Shown one piece after another: positions 38,474-47,310 of a stretch of DNA of 64,000 bases; the first letter of the stretch is position 1, and each line of letters starts with the position of its first letter. This DNA comes from Pseudomonas sp. PDM05 (GTDB lineage Bacteria > Pseudomonadota > Gammaproteobacteria > Pseudomonadales > Pseudomonadaceae), in NCBI RefSeq assembly GCF_014851685.1, contig NZ_JACVAC010000002.1:186001-250000 (forward strand). The letters run 5' to 3'. Position numbers and translations under genes: made by a program. The notes beneath the pieces were generated by a model. It did not search any database, had not been told where the DNA came from, and saw nothing but the letters and a program-made list of their open reading frames with translations.

Positions 38474-39904
38474 TCACCAGTTGGCCAAGGTCAGCGCGAC
38501 GCGGTTTTCCAGGGCCTTCACCTGCGCGCCGCTGGCCAGGTAATTATTGCTGATCATCGAGAACACCAGGCGGCGCCCGTGGGCGTCGGTGATGTAGCCA
38601 CCCAACGAAGAGACGCCGGCCATGGAGCCGGTCTTGGCGTGCAGGTTATCTGCCGCCGGGGTCTTGCGCAGGCGCCAGCGCAGGCTGCCGCCGGTCATGC
38701 GCTCGCGGTTGCCGGCAATCGGCAGCGCGTTGTACCAGGCGTCGAACCACGGTTGTTTGCTCGCGACCAGCAACAGGTCGGTGAGGGTTTGCGAAGACAC
38801 CAGGTTCAGCCGCGACAGGCCAGAGCCGTCCACTTGCCTCAACATCGTCGTATCCAGCCCCTGGCGCTGCATGAAACCCGCCACCGCCGCCACGCCTGCC
38901 GCCGCAGTCCCGGCATTCGCGGTCTTGCGCCCCATGGCCTTGAGCAAGGCTTCGGACATGTTGTTGTTCGACAGCTTGAGCAACGGCGTGATCAGCGCCT
39001 GCAAAGGCGCGGACTGATGCTCGGCCAGCACGCTCGCCGTGGCCGGGGTTGCACCACCGATCACGCGACGCCCGACCACACTGATGCCCTGCTGCGCCAG
39101 GGCCTGCTCGAACAGGTTGGCGACCAATTGCGTCGGTTCCCAGACACTGAGCAGTTGCTTGCTCTGTTTACCCGGCGCCAGCGCACCGCTGAGCTGCAGC
39201 AGGTTGGTGCCGTGGCGACGGTTGATGCCATAGCTGTTGCCTGGCCCGCTGACCGCGCGATTGCTCAGTTGCAGGTAGTCGGTGGGAGGGAAAATCTCCA
39301 CGCCCACCGGCTGGCCGACCCGCACCGGCGCCTTGGCCGTGACCAGCACGGTGCCTGCATCAAAGTCAGCATTGGGTGACACGGTCAGCGCCGAAATCTG
39401 CGCGCCGTAGTAGGTGCTTTCGTCATCGTGGGACCAGTCGACCCCCAAGCGCTCGGCATCAAACCAGCTGTCGTCGAACACCAGGTCGCCCTGCACCTGG
39501 CGGATGCCCTGGCTGGCCAATTGCGCGGCCAGGGCCTGATAGTCGGCCCACTGCAGGGTCGGGTCGCCCAGGCCGCGCAGGTAGAGATTGCCGCTCAGGC
39601 GCTCGCCCTGCCGGGTGCCATTGCTCAACAGTTGCGTGGCAAAACGGTATTGCGGGCCCAGCACATCCATCGCCGCCGCCGTGGTCAACAACTTGAGGTT
39701 GGAGGCCGGCACCAGCCGTGTGCGCGGGTTGTGCTGATAGAGCATGTTGCCACTGCGGGCATCACGCACCGTCAGCGACACCGTGGCGCCGTGCAGCGCC
39801 GGGTCGGCCAGGAGTTGGTCGAGGGAAGTGGTTTGCGAAACGCTGGCGCAACCGCTGAGTAACAACAGAAGTGCGCTGGTGTAGATCAACTTTCCAAATG
39901 GCAT
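38474..39904 (-). CDS. dacB: D-alanyl-D-alanine carboxypeptidase/endopeptidase PBP4 (lipoprotein)
   Basis: 476 aa S13-family penicillin-binding protein that trims peptidoglycan cross-links. SxxK is in VPASNLKLLTT (Ser68, Lys71), SxN in LKLSNNNMSEALL, and KTG in LHAKTGSMAGV. The N-terminus ends in LLLLLSGCASV, a clear lipobox (Cys19), so the protein is probably a lipoprotein rather than freely periplasmic. ATG 39904 is chosen because it gives this signal peptide. In Pseudomonas loss of dacB induces AmpC; no ampC is nearby. Confidence 0.93.
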   Translation of the reverse strand: MPFGKLIYTSALLLLLSGCASVSQTTSLDQLLADPALHGATVSLTVRDARSGNMLYQHNPRTRLVPASNLKLLTTAAAMDVLGPQYRFATQLLSNGTRQGERLSGNLYLRGLGDPTLQWADYQALAAQLASQGIRQVQGDLVFDDSWFDAERLGVDWSHDDESTYYGAQISALTVSPNADFDAGTVLVTAKAPVRVGQPVGVEIFPPTDYLQLSNRAVSGPGNSYGINRRHGTNLLQLSGALAPGKQSKQLLSVWEPTQLVANLFEQALAQQGISVVGRRVIGGATPATASVLAEHQSAPLQALITPLLKLSNNNMSEALLKAMGRKTANAGTAAAGVAAVAGFMQRQGLDTTMLRQVDGSGLSRLNLVSSQTLTDLLLVASKQPWFDAWYNALPIAGNRERMTGGSLRWRLRKTPAADNLHAKTGSMAGVSSLGGYITDAHGRRLVFSMISNNYLASGAQVKALENRVALTLANW

Positions 39905-39950
39905 CAGTGAGGTGTTTCCGCGAAAAATCAGTGCGGCCACGCTACCAGCT

Positions 39951-40061
39951 CGCTTCCCTTGTGGCGAGGGAGCCTGCTGCCGTCAGGTCGCGCAGCGGCC
40001 GCCGCTCTTTACTTGGAAAGACGAGGACTGCTGCGCAAAGCGCCTTTGCCACAGGGGCCGG
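39951..40061. repeat. Degenerate REP-like region between dacB and the receptor gene
   Basis: cccttgtggcg (39956-39966) and gccacagggg (40048-40057) are near reverse complements, and gcttcccttgtggcgagggagc resembles a widespread pseudomonad repeat. The arms are much less matched than in the other pairs, so this looks like a decayed element. Confidence 0.5.
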
Positions 40062-40063
40062 GT

Positions 40064-42484
40064 CTAGAAAGCCAACGTGCTGGACACCGACACCTGCCGC
40101 GCATCACCAATCGACACAAACAGGCGGCTGGCCGCCGAGCTGTAGTAGGTGCGGTCGAACAGGTTCTTCACGTTGAGCTGGAACTTGACCTTCTGCCCGT
40201 CGATCTTGGTGTCGTAGGTGGCAAACGCATCCGCCACGGTGTAGCCCGGCAAGGTGAAGTCGTTGGCCGCGTCACCTGCGCGCTCGCCGACGTAGCGTGC
40301 ACCTGTGCCCACGCGCAACTGGTCGCCACCGAAAATGCTGCCGAAGTCGTAGGCCACCGACAGCGAGCCGGTGTGCTTGGCGACGTTTTGCAGGCGGTTG
40401 CCTTCCAGGGTCGGATCTTTGTCCTTGGTGTCCCTGGCGTCGGTATAGGCGTAGCTGCCGATCAGGCTCCATTGGTCGGTCAACTGGCCGCTGGCGTCCA
40501 GTTCCAGGCCACGGGAGCGCACCTGGCCAGCCAGGCTATAGATGGTGCTTCCCGCCACTTCCGACGACACCAGCACGTTGCGCTTGTCGATATTGAACAG
40601 CGCCGCACTGGCGGTGATGCGCCCAGGAATGTCGAGCTTGGCCCCCAGCTCCCACGACTTGGATCGCTCTGGCGTCAGGTCGCCGGTCAAGGTGCTGCCA
40701 TCGGCCAGGGCGGCGATGGTGGAGTTGGGCTTGAACGACTCGGTGTAGCTGCCATAGAACGACAACTCATCGGTGTAGCGATACACCAGGCCCGCACGCG
40801 GCACCCAGGCCTGGCCATTGCCGTTGGTGTTGGCCTTGAACGGCACGCCTTTGCCGGCGTACTGGTCGTACATCTGGTAGCGCGCACCGGCGACGAAGAT
40901 CCACTGGTCGGTGAGGTGGATCGCGTCCTGGAAGAACAGCGAGTCGCTGCGCAGCAGGTCGGTCTGGGCGCTGTCGGCGGCGCTGACGTTAGTGCCCGCG
41001 ACTTCATTGCCGTAGACCGGGTTGTAGTAGTTGAACGAGCTGCGCGAATTCTGGCGGATCAGGTCGGCGCGGTAGACCTTGCGATACTCGTCGTCCATGC
41101 CGAACACCAGGTCGTTCTGCAGGCCAAACACATTGACCTTGCCTTCGAGGCTGGCGGTGGTGAAGCGGTCGGTGGTGATCGCGCCTTTGGTGCCGTCCAT
41201 CCTGCGCGTCAGTGCGCCGTTGGTAGCCACGGCGCTGACGCGTACCTGGCTGGCGTCGTAGGTTTCGCGGTTCCAGCTGTAGCCGAAGTGGGCCTTCCAG
41301 TCGTCGTTCAGGTCGTGGTCGGCTTCAAAGCGGTACAGGTCGGAACGGCCTTCCATGTTGTTGAAGGGCTCGTCCAGCCGGCGGGTGGACGGGATGTCCA
41401 GCGGGTGGTTGGACTTGTCGATGGCGGTGCCGCGGTCGAACGGCGAGAGAAACTCGCGGTGCTCGTAGGCGAACAGCAATTTGGTGTTGTCGCCGTACCA
41501 GGCCAGGGACGGCGCCACCAGCGTCTCGCGGTGGGTGCCGAAGTTGCGCCAGTAGTCTTCGTCTTCATGGTCGACGATCAGCCGATAGGCCAGGCCGCTG
41601 TCGCCAATCGGGCCGGTGGTGTCGAGGCTGCCGCCGCTGCCGTTCTTGCCATCGCCGAAGGTGGAGCCGCGCACCGTCAGGGCGGTGGATTGCACCAGTT
41701 CCGGCTTTTTGCTGACGATGTTGACCACGCCGCCCGGGTCCTGGATGCCGTACAGCAACGACGCCGGGCCCTTGAGCACTTCGACGCGCTCGGCGGTGGC
41801 GTTCAGCGCACGGCCCTGCACCACCGGCATGCCGTCGCGCATGATCGAGCCGTTACGGTTGTCGCCAAAGCCGCGCAACATCACGGCGTCCTGGGTGCTG
41901 GCAAGGGTGTTGGCCTGGGTGATGCCGCTGATATTGCCCAGGGCGTCATCCAGGTTGCGCGGGGTCTGGTCGCGCAGCACTTGGGCGGGCACGACGTTGA
42001 CGGTTTGCGGGGTTTCCAGCAGCAGGCCGCGCGAGCGCATCACCGAGCTGGTGGGCGGCGGCTGGTAGCTGGTGCTGTCCTGGGTCTGCTGGCCGACACC
42101 GCTGATGGTGGTGGCGCCCAGGTTGACTGCGCCTTCGGTCGGCGCGGGTTCCAGGGCCAGGGTGCGGGCGTCGATCTGGCGGAAGGTGAAACCGGAGTGG
42201 CCGAGCAGGCGTTGCAGGGCCTGGGTCGCGCTCATCTGCCCGCTGACCGCTGGGGCGCTGAGGCCGTAGGGCGCTTCATCCGTGTAGATCACACTGATCC
42301 CGGTGACCCGGCTGAAATCGCTCAGCGCCTGCGGCAGCGGCTTGGCTGCCAGGGCAAAGGTGAACTGGGTGCTTTGTTGCTCTTGCGCCTGCGCCACGCA
42401 CAGGGGCAGCAAGGCCAACCCCGAGACTGCCAATACCGAGGCTCCCAGCCATTGTTTAACCAAACCGCCCGCCGTCGACTTCAT
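40064..42484 (-). CDS. TonB-dependent siderophore receptor with signalling domain
   Basis: 806 aa. Signal peptide (~1-33, ending VAQAQ), STN signalling domain (~38-110: FALAAKPLPQALSDFSRVTG, SATQALQRLLGHSGFTF), then a plug (LLLETPQTVNVVPAQVL, MLRGFGDNRNG, LKGPASLLYGIQDPGGVVN) and barrel ending in VSVSSTLAF with terminal Phe. This is the hydroxamate/ferrichrome-like branch; the ligand cannot be fixed. The STN domain implies it signals to an anti-sigma factor, yet no FecI/FecR pair adjoins it. ATG 42484 gives a good signal peptide. Confidence 0.9.
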   Translation of the reverse strand: MKSTAGGLVKQWLGASVLAVSGLALLPLCVAQAQEQQSTQFTFALAAKPLPQALSDFSRVTGISVIYTDEAPYGLSAPAVSGQMSATQALQRLLGHSGFTFRQIDARTLALEPAPTEGAVNLGATTISGVGQQTQDSTSYQPPPTSSVMRSRGLLLETPQTVNVVPAQVLRDQTPRNLDDALGNISGITQANTLASTQDAVMLRGFGDNRNGSIMRDGMPVVQGRALNATAERVEVLKGPASLLYGIQDPGGVVNIVSKKPELVQSTALTVRGSTFGDGKNGSGGSLDTTGPIGDSGLAYRLIVDHEDEDYWRNFGTHRETLVAPSLAWYGDNTKLLFAYEHREFLSPFDRGTAIDKSNHPLDIPSTRRLDEPFNNMEGRSDLYRFEADHDLNDDWKAHFGYSWNRETYDASQVRVSAVATNGALTRRMDGTKGAITTDRFTTASLEGKVNVFGLQNDLVFGMDDEYRKVYRADLIRQNSRSSFNYYNPVYGNEVAGTNVSAADSAQTDLLRSDSLFFQDAIHLTDQWIFVAGARYQMYDQYAGKGVPFKANTNGNGQAWVPRAGLVYRYTDELSFYGSYTESFKPNSTIAALADGSTLTGDLTPERSKSWELGAKLDIPGRITASAALFNIDKRNVLVSSEVAGSTIYSLAGQVRSRGLELDASGQLTDQWSLIGSYAYTDARDTKDKDPTLEGNRLQNVAKHTGSLSVAYDFGSIFGGDQLRVGTGARYVGERAGDAANDFTLPGYTVADAFATYDTKIDGQKVKFQLNVKNLFDRTYYSSAASRLFVSIGDARQVSVSSTLAF

Positions 42485-42511
42485 GCTGTGAGAACCCGTG
42501 TAGAAAACGCT

Positions 42512-42530
42512 GTTAATGCGAATTGATCGC
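42512..42530 (-). promoter_or_regulatory. Weak Fur-box-like site before the receptor gene
   Basis: gttaatgcgaattgatcgc matches about 11 of 19 Fur consensus positions and lies about 30 bp upstream of the receptor ATG. This match is weak on its own; it is listed because of the gene type. Confidence 0.28.
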
Positions 42531-42593
42531 AGTTTCAAGCACTACACGGATGGGCCGCAGGTTTACCTCACATCTTTTGCAAAATATTTTCAG

Positions 42594-43529
42594 TTATTGC
42601 GCCTGGATGCGGAAACCCAGGCGTGGGAAATGCACATGCACGGTGCCAGCGCGTTCATCGGTGCGGCGTAGGATCAGTTCTTCGCGGCCAGCGAAAAGCA
42701 GCTCACCGACGACCGGGTCGGTGCCATAGTCGGTGGCACTGATAGCCACCTGCTGACCAGCCTTGAAGCCGTTCAAGTCATCGAACTGCTCATCCGGCAG
42801 CGCGGCTGGGGTCGCGTTATGCGCAATCTCCAGGGCTTGGGCGGCACTCATCTGGGTGGCCGTGCCGTGTTCGAAGCTCAGCACCCGCTCCAGCCAGGCG
42901 GCCATGGCCGGATAGGCGTCCACCAACGGCGCCGTCACCGACGAGCCTTTGAGGAACCACAACGGGTGGGCCAGGGCGATGTCGGCAATCGACGGCTCGC
43001 CAAACAGGAAATCCCCCGCCTGGTGCTGCAACTGCTGCTCGATGCGCCCGGCAATCGCCGGCCATTGGTGCAGGGCCTGGTCCAACTGCACCCGGGCTGC
43101 GGTGCCGCCGCTGAACAACTTGCCGCGGTCGGCCACCAGCACCTGGAGCATCTCTGGCGGTACCTTGGCAAATTTCACTGCCAGGGATTGCGGTTGGAAC
43201 ACCAGCGCCACGGCATGGGAAAACACCACCGAGTCCGCCCAGGCGGCAAAGCCCTGGGTGATGATTTCCTGGCCTTGGGGGAACAGCGCCGGGGCGGCTT
43301 TTTCCTGCTCCAGGCGACGGGCGATCAGGGCGGTGTCGCAGTAGATATCGGCCCCCACTTGCAGCACCGGCGTCTTGCGATAGCCCCCGGTGAGCGCGGT
43401 GAGGTCCGGCTTGGGCATCACCGGCGGAATCAGCACCGAGTGCCACGACAGGCCCTTGAAGCCCAGCAGCAGGCGGGCTTTTTCAGCGAAGGGGGATTGC
43501 GGGTAGTGGTGCAGGATCAGCTCAGACAT
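42594..43529 (-). CDS. Glutathione S-transferase-like protein with C-terminal extension
   Basis: 311 aa. N-terminal thioredoxin-like GST domain (~1-80: LILHHYPQSPFAEKARLLLG, GYRKTPVLQVGADIYCDTAL), helical C-domain (~90-215, with FLFGEPSIADIALAHPLWFL), then an extra ~80-residue beta-rich tail (FKAGQQVAISATDYGTDPVV, REELILRRTDERAGTVHVHF) not part of ordinary GSTs. The substrate is unknown. It lies upstream of the receptor gene on the same strand, 109 bp away. Confidence 0.85.
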   Translation of the reverse strand: MSELILHHYPQSPFAEKARLLLGFKGLSWHSVLIPPVMPKPDLTALTGGYRKTPVLQVGADIYCDTALIARRLEQEKAAPALFPQGQEIITQGFAAWADSVVFSHAVALVFQPQSLAVKFAKVPPEMLQVLVADRGKLFSGGTAARVQLDQALHQWPAIAGRIEQQLQHQAGDFLFGEPSIADIALAHPLWFLKGSSVTAPLVDAYPAMAAWLERVLSFEHGTATQMSAAQALEIAHNATPAALPDEQFDDLNGFKAGQQVAISATDYGTDPVVGELLFAGREELILRRTDERAGTVHVHFPRLGFRIQAQ

Positions 43530-43604
43530 ACCGGGCTCCGCTCGAGAAGTGAACGCCTAGCTTAGCCTGCAAAAATGCGCAGGGGGGCGATGGGAACCCA
43601 TCAG

Positions 43605-43880
43605 TCAAATCAATGGAGCGCTCGCCGCAAGGCACTCCTTGGCGCTCTTCTTCAATTTCTTGATCAGCCTCTCCTGGCGCAGTGCCTCGCCTTTGTTTGC
43701 GCACCTTTCGGTGTACACCAGCGCCACGGCCGGGCTGGACAGGAAAAACCGCGCGCCCTTGCCGCTCTGGTGCATGGCAAAACGGCGTACCGGGTCATTG
43801 CTGATGCCGCAATACAGCGAGCCATTCGCGGCGCGAACCAGGTAGACAAACCAGGGTTTGGGTTCAGAAGGATCAGTCAC
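43605..43880 (-). CDS. GIY-YIG nuclease-superfamily protein (YhbQ-like)
   Basis: 91 aa single-domain protein. The two signature strands read [17 protein letters not shown] (GIY as VYL, YIG as YCG), followed by the conserved Arg in [10 protein letters not shown] and a Glu in [14 protein letters not shown]. This fits the YhbQ/UPF0213 subgroup, of unclear cellular role. It stands alone on the minus strand between the GST-like and NTF2-like genes. Confidence 0.88.
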   Translation of the reverse strand: MTDPSEPKPWFVYLVRAANGSLYCGISNDPVRRFAMHQSGKGARFFLSSPAVALVYTERCANKGEALRQERLIKKLKKSAKECLAASAPLI

Positions 43881-43917
43881 AGGTCAGTTCAGCAAAACCG
43901 GAAGAGCGCCAAGCTTA

Positions 43918-44388
43918 TCAACGACTGGCCTGGAATGCCTTCAAACCACGCAATGCCTGGGTACGCACGGCGTTTTTCACCAGCGGCGTCCAGCCGAGCA
44001 ACAGGCCTTTGGTGCCCAGTGCCTGACGCGACCAGCGCCACAGGTCGAAACTGTCGTGGTGTTCGCAGATCTTGCCGTCGCGAAACACAAAGCGCGCCTG
44101 GATGTCGTTGACCACGGTGTTGCCGGTGGCGCTGAACAAATAGGTGGCGACCCAATGCGCGCCGCCGCTGCGGTCATCGCTGCGCACGTTGTCGAAGGTC
44201 AGCGAGAAGTCTTTGGCGCGGGTGGTGAGCATGCGCCACATATCGCCGGCATCGCGCCCACGCAGTTCGCCAAAGGCTGGGTCGCTGAACACCACATCAT
44301 CGGTGTAGCAGGCGGCCATGGCTTCGGCGTCCAGGCGCTGGAATGCCTGGTAGAAACGGGTGATCAGGGCGGTGTGGGCATCACTCAT
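43918..44388 (-). CDS. NTF2-like (SnoaL-type) protein
   Basis: 156 aa. Begins MSDAHTALITRFYQAFQRLD with the NTF2 cone fold pattern: ACYTDDVVFSDPAFGELRG, AHWVATYLFSATGNTVVNDI and ARFVFRDGKICEHHDSFDLW. These small folds bind hydrophobic ligands or act as isomerases/dehydratases; no specific function can be given. ATG 44388 is used because homologues start here. It lies 37 bp upstream of the GIY-YIG gene on the same strand and may be cotranscribed. Confidence 0.82.
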   Translation of the reverse strand: MSDAHTALITRFYQAFQRLDAEAMAACYTDDVVFSDPAFGELRGRDAGDMWRMLTTRAKDFSLTFDNVRSDDRSGGAHWVATYLFSATGNTVVNDIQARFVFRDGKICEHHDSFDLWRWSRQALGTKGLLLGWTPLVKNAVRTQALRGLKAFQASR

Positions 44389-44600
44389 GGGCAGGCTCCG
44401 CGGGAACGTCAGGGGTGCAGAACGATAATCCGCGGGACGCTGGAAAGCCATGGCTATTCGCCAGGAAAATACGGGCTGTACCGCGACGGCCATGGCGTTG
44501 CAACTCACAACAATGAACCGTCAAGCGTGAGTGCAAGTAATACAACCGAGGGCGCAGAACGTTTATGTTCGACTTAAGTATGCAAGTCGTTCATTAACAG

Positions 44601-45236
44601 TCAGGGCACCATGCCACTTTCCCGTGCATAGGCATATAAGTCCACATCAGTGGAGATGCACAGTCGCAACATCGCCGTACTTTTCTGTTTACTGATCGTG
44701 GAGATACTGCGATTCACCTGTGCAGCAATCTGGCTGACAGTCATGCCACTGGCCAGCATTCGCACCACCTCCCGTTCTTTGCCGGACAATTGCGGAGGCT
44801 GGTCGTTTTTCGCGCTGCCGGCCAGGTCCATTTGGGCACGCAGGCATTCACTGACGAAGGTGCGCCCATTGATGACCGCCTTCAAGGCCAACGGCAACTC
44901 CCTCGCCGAAGCGCTCTTGGCCACAATCGCCCGGGCACCATGGCTGAACGCCGCCCTCAGGGTGGCAACGTTGGCAAACATGGTCACCAGAATCACTGGC
45001 AACGTCGGGTATTGGCGCTGCAACAAACCCAGCAAGCCAAAGCCGTCGGCCTGCTGGTCACCCGGCATAGCGAAATCGGTAACAATCACCTCGCACGGCG
45101 TACTCGCCACCAACGCCAACAGTTGGTCAGGACCATTGGCCTCACCGACAACTTTGCACAGACCACTGGCCTCGATCACCACTTTCTGCCCAACACGAAC
45201 AATCGGGTGATCGTCGGCAATAATTATCCGAAGCAT
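44601..45236 (-). CDS. NarL/FixJ-type response regulator beside the pilus locus
   Basis: 211 aa. Receiver domain (~1-120) with the acidic pair in IIIADDHPIVRVG, phospho-acceptor Asp54 in IVTDFAMPGD, Thr in VILVTMFANV and Lys in AIVAKSASA. LuxR-type HTH (~145-205: LSGKEREVVRMLASGMTV, SQIAAQVNRSISTISKQK). It resembles RcsB/BvgA/EvgA regulators. ATG 45236 has GGAAAG upstream; a second ATG is at 45248. It is transcribed away from the pilus operon and follows the receiver-HPt gene, so it is the natural output regulator of that phosphorelay. Confidence 0.9.
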   Translation of the reverse strand: MLRIIIADDHPIVRVGQKVVIEASGLCKVVGEANGPDQLLALVASTPCEVIVTDFAMPGDQQADGFGLLGLLQRQYPTLPVILVTMFANVATLRAAFSHGARAIVAKSASARELPLALKAVINGRTFVSECLRAQMDLAGSAKNDQPPQLSGKEREVVRMLASGMTVSQIAAQVNRSISTISKQKSTAMLRLCISTDVDLYAYARESGMVP

Positions 45237-45433
45237 CGTTCTTTCCATGATGGCAATTTGAGTATTTCAAAATACATCGACAAGACTTACACAACAACAG
45301 GCGATCTCGTACAAGTTGCGGGTCCTAACCCTTGTTCACACGGCACCAACTTACGCCTACAAAATAAAAAGAATTAACTTACAGAAACACCCTACAAACA
45401 ATAATTAAAAGTCTTACATATCTATGTAAAAAA

Positions 45434-46249
45434 TCACAAATCAGCCAAATACAGCAGGTAGCGCTCGATGTCCCCATTGAAACGCTCAAGCAACGACCTG
45501 TTCGCCGCAACACCCGTGCGTCGTACCCGCTCGATCAGATGCATCGCCCGCTGCTCAAGGCCGGTATCGCCTAAAAATGCCACACCACCGACCAGCCGAT
45601 GCAAATGGTGGGTGGTCAGGGCTGCATCGAAAGCGTTTCGTGCACTATCCAGTGCCGCCAGATCGTCGTGGGCTTCTTGAATCAGGCAAAACAGCAGGGG
45701 TTCGACAACTTCCCAGAAACCGAAGGTGGCAATCAGGCTCGCCCGCGTTGGATACCTGCCGTGCAGGCGTGACAAGTTGGCCGCTCGCCTGCCCTGCTGC
45801 CGATACGTTTCAGGGGCAGGCAACCAGTACAACAGCATGTCTCGCAGTTGCCCCAGCGTGATGGGCTTGAGCATCCAGTCGTCCATGCCGCACGCCACAC
45901 AGCGCTGGATCTGTGCGATGTCCAGGCAGGCGGTCAAGGCAATCACGGGAATACGCGCCGCACACGCTTCACTTTCGCGCTGGCGCAGTTCAAGGGTCAT
46001 GGCATAGCCGTCCATTACCGGCATGCGGCAGTCGCTGATAACCAGGTGAAAGGGGCGCGTTGCCAGCGCCTCAAGGGCTTGCTGCCCATTTTCGACCGTT
46101 TCGTGAGCCACTCCCAACACTTGCAGAAATGAGCCGATCAACAAACGGTAGGCACTGTGGTCGTCTGCCAGCAACACCCGGATTGCTTGCCAATGTGGCG
46201 GCGGAGACATGGCGTTGCCTGGACCACGACCGGCACTGGTGTGCTGCAT
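45434..46249 (-). CDS. Stand-alone receiver-HPt phosphorelay protein
   Basis: 271 aa. Receiver domain (~22-140) with LLADDHSAYR, phospho-acceptor Asp73 in ISDCRMPVMDG and Lys128 in WMLKPI, then a linker and an HPt domain (~165-265) with His217 in HRLVGGVAFLG. This Rec-HPt order is that of the C-terminus of BvgS/EvgS hybrid kinases, but the sensor, kinase and ATPase parts are absent. Starts at 46249 or 46210 are possible. It lies 401 bp from the first pilin gene, divergent, and 197 bp upstream of the NarL-type regulator. Confidence 0.88.
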   Translation of the reverse strand: MQHTSAGRGPGNAMSPPPHWQAIRVLLADDHSAYRLLIGSFLQVLGVAHETVENGQQALEALATRPFHLVISDCRMPVMDGYAMTLELRQRESEACAARIPVIALTACLDIAQIQRCVACGMDDWMLKPITLGQLRDMLLYWLPAPETYRQQGRRAANLSRLHGRYPTRASLIATFGFWEVVEPLLFCLIQEAHDDLAALDSARNAFDAALTTHHLHRLVGGVAFLGDTGLEQRAMHLIERVRRTGVAANRSLLERFNGDIERYLLYLADL

Positions 46250-46650
46250 AGCTACCTCGCGCAAAACGATCAGCGCGCCGGCCATGCATGTGGCTGACGG
46301 GTGCCGACCTGACGGTCGACCTCACTCGATTTTTTCGCGCAAGGACCTGTATCACCATTCAAAGTAATGAATTGACGTGATTTACCCGCAAAAAAAATAT
46401 CCGAACGAATGATTGATGGCGATACAACAACTACGACATTGCAGCTTTCCCTGCATACACGGCGTGACGTTTCAAAAAAATCCTGCCCTGATCGCGTTCT
46501 CGTAAAAGTTGCATGTTTCCTGGCCAGAGCCGGCGCTAAATTCGCCGCCGCTCTGGCCATCGAAGGCGCAGGGGGGCGAGTACTGCCACGCCCCCATCAA
46601 CGCACGGCCCGAGCTCCCCCTATTCCTGTACGACACGGAGCTCACTTCAC
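46250..46650. other. Divergent control region of the pilus locus
   Basis: 401 bp with no gene, locally AT-rich around 46345-46480. It contains the element described at 46494-46560 and an A-rich stretch at 46391-46398. The region should hold the promoters for the receiver-HPt gene (minus) and the first pilin (plus). No standard sigma-70 pair with 16-18 bp spacing was convincing for the pilin. Confidence 0.5.
46494..46560 (+). promoter_or_regulatory. Upstream element 1 of the pilin genes
   Basis: Carries gcgttctcgtaaaagttgcat, then ttgcat (46509-46514), a 22-bp spacer ending ggcgc, and taaatt (46537-46542), then tcgccgccgctc. The same framework recurs before the second pilin gene at 47311-47376, with ttgcat, the same 22-bp spacing ending ggcgc, and tacagt. 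It ends 108 bp before the first pilin ATG. The abnormal spacing suggests an activator-dependent promoter or a regulator site. Confidence 0.55.
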
Positions 46651-47283
46651 ATGAAACCTCTCTTCTACCCCCTGGTCGCCACTGCCTTGCTGGCCAGTAC
46701 CGCCTCGGTTTTGGCGGCCAGCAGCGTCGACCTGAACGTAACAGGCCTCATCACCCCCAGCGCCTGCACGCCAACCCTGAGCCAGGGCGGTTCCATCGAT
46801 TTGGGCAAGCTGGCGGCCAAAGACCTGACTGAAGACATGGAAACCGAACTGCCGGCGATCACCCTGCAACTCAGCGTGAATTGCGAGGCCCCCGTGCTGT
46901 TTGCCCTGCAGGGCACGGACAACCGCCCCGGCACCGCCATTACCCCGGACGGTTATGGCCTGGGCCTGACCGACGCCGCCGAGAAACTGGGGGCCTTTAG
47001 GCTTGCATTGCGCGATGCCGTTGCCGACTCCACCAGGGTCACCGCCCTCCTGTCGGCGGACGACGGTGTCACTTGGCAGGAGCGGGAATACCCCAACACC
47101 TGGAATCGCACGGGGTTGGCGGCGTTCGGCAGCAATTCGGGCGGTGTCTGGACGCCCCAGGCCGCCAAGGAGCTGACCAGTGACCTGGTTGTCGAGACCT
47201 ACATCTCCGCCAGCCGAGACTTGACCCTGACCGACGAACAAACCATCGACGGCTCGGCCACCCTGGAAGTGCGCTACCTCTAA
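46651..47283 (+). CDS. DUF1120 pilin-like subunit 1
   Basis: 210 aa secreted protein. Signal peptide of 22 residues ending SVLA, mature N-terminus ASSVDLNVTGLITPSACTP. A Cys in PSAC and a second in LSVNCEAP would form the pilin disulfide. The protein ends in GSATLEVRYL, a beta-strand with penultimate Tyr as in chaperone-usher pilins. I take the family as DUF1120, known in Pseudomonas as putative fimbrial proteins. SD GGAG is 10 bp before ATG. It is the first gene of the locus. Function as a pilin is inferred from chaperone and usher genes downstream. Confidence 0.85.
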   Translation: MKPLFYPLVATALLASTASVLAASSVDLNVTGLITPSACTPTLSQGGSIDLGKLAAKDLTEDMETELPAITLQLSVNCEAPVLFALQGTDNRPGTAITPDGYGLGLTDAAEKLGAFRLALRDAVADSTRVTALLSADDGVTWQEREYPNTWNRTGLAAFGSNSGGVWTPQAAKELTSDLVVETYISASRDLTLTDEQTIDGSATLEVRYL

Positions 47284-47310
47284 CGCCCGCTCGGCATTCA
47301 GCCGCGCAGA

